A DNA stretch of 57,640 nt, taken from Streptomyces griseicoloratus. Lineage in GTDB: Bacteria; Actinomycetota; Actinomycetes; Streptomycetales; Streptomycetaceae. This document shows positions 51,950 through 57,640 of this stretch, piece after piece. Position numbers and translations under genes: made by a program. The stretch lies in NCBI RefSeq assembly GCF_014534645.1, contig NZ_JACVQF010000205.1, positions 1-57,640 of the forward strand. The letters are read 5' to 3'. Position 1 is the stretch's first letter; each line of letters begins with the position of its first letter. Below the pieces are notes generated by a model that was given only the letters and a program-made list of their open reading frames with translations, was not told the origin of the DNA and ran no database searches.

Positions 51950-53284
51950 ATGCCAGGAAACACCGCTACCACCGACACCCGTTCACGGGACTGGCTGGAC
52001 ATGGCAGAGCTGCATGGCAGTGTTTCCGAGCCGTTGCTCGACACCATGAACTTCCTCAACGAGATCACCCACCGCTACCCGGACGCGATTTCCTTCGCAC
52101 CGGGACGGCCCTACGACGGATTCTTCGACCCCGAACAGGTCATCGCCCACATCCGCCGGTACATGGACCACCTGGCACAGCAGGGCGGCACCCCGGACGA
52201 CATCCGCACCGCCCTGTACCAGTACGGGCCGACGGCGGGGCTGATCCGCGGCATCATCGCCGACTCGCTGCGCGCGGACGAGGACACCGACGTACCGGCC
52301 GAGTCCATCGTGGTGACCGTCGGCGCCCAGGAGGCCATGCTTCTGGTGCTGCGCGCCCTGATGGCCGGCCCCGACGACGTGCTGCTGGTCTCCAGCCCCT
52401 GCTACGTCGGCATCACCGGCGCCGCCCGGCTCCTCGACGTGCCCGTACGCCCGGTACCGGAACGCGAGGACGGCTTCCGCGCCGCCGACCTGGAGGCCGC
52501 GGTGCGCGAGGAACTGGCGAACGGCCGCCGCCCGCGGGCGTTCTACGTGGTGCCCGACCACTCCAACCCCTCCGGCACCACGATGGGACCCGACGCCCGC
52601 GAGGAACTGCTCAACCTCGCCGAGCGGTACGACTTCCTGGTCCTGGAGGACAGCCCCTACCGGCTGGTGAGCCCGGGCACACCCCTGCCGACCCTGAAGT
52701 CCCGGGACCGCACACGCCGGGTGGTGCACCTGGGCTCGTACTCCAAGACGGTCTTCCCCGGCGCCCGCGTCGGCTTCGTCGTCGCCGACCAGCGCGTCCG
52801 GGACGCCCAGGGCGGCGAGCACCTGCTGGCCGACGAACTCGCCAAGATCAAGAGCATGGTCACCGTCAACACCTCGTCCCTGAGCCAGGCGGCCGTGGCC
52901 GGCGCACTGCTCGGCGCCCGCGGCCGGCTGTCGCAGCTGAACGCCCGGGCGGCCGCCCGCTACGGCGACGCGATGCGGCAGATGCTGCGGCAGCTCGACG
53001 CCCGGCTGCCCGCCGACCGCCGCGCCCGGCTCGGCGTCAGCTGGAACGAGCCGACCGGCGGGTTCTTCCTCACCATGCGGGTCCCGTTCCGGGCCGACAA
53101 CGCCCAACTCGTCCGCTCCGCGGAGGACTTCGGCGTGATCTGGACGCCGATGAGCCACTTCCACCCCGGCGGCGGAGGCCACCACGGCATCCGGCTGTCC
53201 ACCAGCTATCTGACCCCTGCCGAGATCGAAGAGGGCACCGCGAGGCTCGCGCGCTTCGTCGAGGCACAGAGCACCGCGCTCTGA
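51950..53284 (+). CDS. hpgT: (S)-3,5-dihydroxyphenylglycine/4-hydroxyphenylglycine aminotransferase
   Basis: A 444-residue fold-type I PLP enzyme. ISFAPGRPYDGFFDPEQVI is the HpgT-type start, VVPDHSNPSGTTM the substrate loop, GSYSKTVFPGARVGFVV carries the PLP Lys266. It transaminates 3,5-dihydroxyphenylglyoxylate to the amino acid used by the NRPS. It follows the NRPS by 89 bases, with dpgA 92 bases behind. Confidence 0.9.
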   Translation: MPGNTATTDTRSRDWLDMAELHGSVSEPLLDTMNFLNEITHRYPDAISFAPGRPYDGFFDPEQVIAHIRRYMDHLAQQGGTPDDIRTALYQYGPTAGLIRGIIADSLRADEDTDVPAESIVVTVGAQEAMLLVLRALMAGPDDVLLVSSPCYVGITGAARLLDVPVRPVPEREDGFRAADLEAAVREELANGRRPRAFYVVPDHSNPSGTTMGPDAREELLNLAERYDFLVLEDSPYRLVSPGTPLPTLKSRDRTRRVVHLGSYSKTVFPGARVGFVVADQRVRDAQGGEHLLADELAKIKSMVTVNTSSLSQAAVAGALLGARGRLSQLNARAAARYGDAMRQMLRQLDARLPADRRARLGVSWNEPTGGFFLTMRVPFRADNAQLVRSAEDFGVIWTPMSHFHPGGGGHHGIRLSTSYLTPAEIEEGTARLARFVEAQSTAL

Positions 53285-53376
53285 CCAGCAGTGCAGGCAG
53301 CGCCATTCTCAGCGAGAGAGGACATACACGTGTCCGGACCAAGTCGGCACCGACGACCGCGGAGCAAGCCGCGCAT

Positions 53377-56419
<3,043 letters not shown>

Positions 56420-56472
56420 GCATGCCCGCGCCGGCCGAACACGGACTCCGAGCAGAAAGAGGTGACCCGATC

Positions 56473-57027
56473 ATGGTTCGCTCCACGGCGGTCGAGTGCG
56501 GTGCCACCGTCTGGCTGACCGGCCTGCCGAGCGCGGGCAAGACGACCGTGGCACGCGTCCTCGCCGGGCGGCTGCGCACGGAGGGCCGGCGCGTCGAGGT
56601 CCTCGACGGCGACGAGATCCGCCGCTTCCTGTCGGCGGGCCTCGGCTTCAGCCGCGAGGACCGCCACACCAACGTGCAGCGCATCGGCCTGGTCGCCGAA
56701 GTCCTCGCCCGCAACGGCGTGTTCGCCGTGGTGCCCGTCATCGCCCCGTACGCCGACAGCCGCGAAGCCGTTCGCAAACGGCACGCCGCAAGCGACACCC
56801 CGTACGTCGAGGTGCACGTGGCCACACCGGTCGAGGTGTGCAGCGAACGTGACGTCAAGGGCCTGTACGCCCGGCAGGCCGCGGGCGCGCTGAAGGGCCT
56901 GACCGGCGTCGACGACCCGTACGAGCCGCCCCTCACCCCCGACGTGTACCTGCCCACGCAGCACCAGACACCGCAGGAGTCCGCGGACGCGGTGTACACG
57001 GCGCTCGCCGAAAGGGGACTGCTGTGA
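56473..57027 (+). CDS. cysC: Adenylylsulfate kinase
   Basis: A 184-residue APS kinase. P-loop GLPSAGKTT, then LDGDEIRRFLSAGLGFSRED, and KGLYARQAAGALKGLTGVDD are all intact. It phosphorylates APS to PAPS, the donor for sulfotransferases. ATG 56473 is preferred, with aaagaggtgacccgatc upstream; the frame is open to 56422. The stop overlaps the cysD GTG (GTGA). Confidence 0.93.
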   Translation: MVRSTAVECGATVWLTGLPSAGKTTVARVLAGRLRTEGRRVEVLDGDEIRRFLSAGLGFSREDRHTNVQRIGLVAEVLARNGVFAVVPVIAPYADSREAVRKRHAASDTPYVEVHVATPVEVCSERDVKGLYARQAAGALKGLTGVDDPYEPPLTPDVYLPTQHQTPQESADAVYTALAERGLL

Positions 57028-57640
57028 ACGACTCCCCGTACGCCCTCTCGCACCTGGACGCCCTGGAGTCCGAGGCGGTGCACATCTTCCGCGAGGTGGC
57101 GGGTGAGTTCGAGCGGCCGGTGATCCTGTTCTCCGGCGGCAAGGACTCCATCGTCATGCTGCACCTGGCGCTGAAGGCGTTCGCCCCCGCGCCGCTGCCG
57201 TTCGCCCTGCTGCACGTCGACACCGGGCACAACTTCCCCGAGGTCCTCGACCACCGCGACCGCGTCGTCGCCGCCCACACACTCACGCTCCACGTGGCCC
57301 GCGTGCAGGACTACATCGACCGGGGGGTGCTGCGGGAACGCCCGGACGGCACCCGCAACCCGCTGCAGACGCTGCCCCTGACGGAGAAGATCCGCAGCGA
57401 GAGGTTCGACGCCGTGTTCGGCGGCGGCCGCCGCGACGAGGAGAAGGCCCGCGCCAAGGAACGGGTGTTCTCGCTGCGCGACGAGTTCTCCCAGTGGGAC
57501 CCGCGCCGCCAGCGCCCCGAACTGTGGAACCTGTACAACGGCCGGCACGCCCACGGCGAGCACGTCCGCGTCTTCCCGCTGTCCAACTGGACCGAGCTGG
57601 ACGTGTGGCAGTACATCGCCCGCGAGAACATCGAGCTGCC
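57024..57640 (+). CDS. cysD: Sulfate adenylyltransferase subunit 2 (partial)
   Basis: The first 205 codons of an ATP sulfurylase small subunit: LSHLDALESEAVHIFREVAG, the PP-loop VILFSGGKDSIVMLHLALKA, LLHVDTGHNFPEVLDHRD, FGGGRRDEEKARAKERVFSL and PLSNWTELDVWQYI. With CysN (expected to follow) it makes APS. The gene runs off the right end. Confidence 0.95.
   Translation, partial: MNDSPYALSHLDALESEAVHIFREVAGEFERPVILFSGGKDSIVMLHLALKAFAPAPLPFALLHVDTGHNFPEVLDHRDRVVAAHTLTLHVARVQDYIDRGVLRERPDGTRNPLQTLPLTEKIRSERFDAVFGGGRRDEEKARAKERVFSLRDEFSQWDPRRQRPELWNLYNGRHAHGEHVRVFPLSNWTELDVWQYIARENIEL

Overview
The window looks like chromosomal DNA of a streptomycete. GC content and third-position GC are very high, GTG starts are frequent, and several families are typical of Streptomyces: an IdeR/DmdR-type iron repressor, an ECF41 sigma factor, SpoIIE-type PP2C phosphatases, a SAV2177-type methyltransferase, RNHCP proteins and HTH-only LuxR proteins. 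I see no rRNA, ordinary tRNA, CRISPR array or intact transposase.

From 1 to about 27.7 kb the DNA is accessory and regulatory. The recurring unit is a local repressor divergent from, or next to, one enzyme or transporter, with inverted repeats between them: GntR/PEBP (5.7-7.1 kb), TetR/hydrolase (8.2-9.7 kb), TetR/nitroreductase (9.9-11.3 kb), TetR with an AtzG-like protein, amidase, MFS pump and metallo-hydrolase (12.6-17.3 kb), HxlR/azoreductase (23.3-24.5 kb) and MFS/TetR (25.6-27.7 kb). At 17.4-19.1 kb an ECF41 sigma factor precedes a DoxX-like gene whose upstream DNA carries a near-consensus ECF41 promoter. At 19.4-20.1 kb one such pair has been destroyed: the 3' halves of a dehydrogenase and an MmyB-type regulator are fused back to back.

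From 27.7 to 35.3 kb there is a candidate small-RNA unit (promoter, tRNA-like fold, 16-bp terminator stem) and a copper-response region. The latter holds five CsoR-like boxes, copZ, copA, a damaged small gene, a frameshifted TauE/SafE gene, an MFS pump and a binding protein without a signal peptide. It ends in a second back-to-back scar (SDR/TetR). From 35.5 to 45.2 kb follow a cold-shock gene, a RidA-like gene, a MarR/enolase pair with a 13-bp-phased operator array, an ECF41 fragment, two RNHCP genes, a TetR/serine hydrolase pair, a second HTH-only LuxR gene and a SUKH-domain protein.

From about 45.4 kb to the right edge lies the left part of a non-ribosomal peptide cluster. It holds a StrR-like activator, a small secreted peptide, a TrmB/LuxR regulator, an A-PCP-C NRPS, the 3,5-dihydroxyphenylglycine genes (hpgT, dpgA, dpgB, dpgC; no dpgD seen) and cysC-cysD for activated sulfate. 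The product probably contains dihydroxyphenylglycine and may be sulfated. The rest of the assembly line is outside the window.

All family assignments come from reading motifs by eye; no database search was run.
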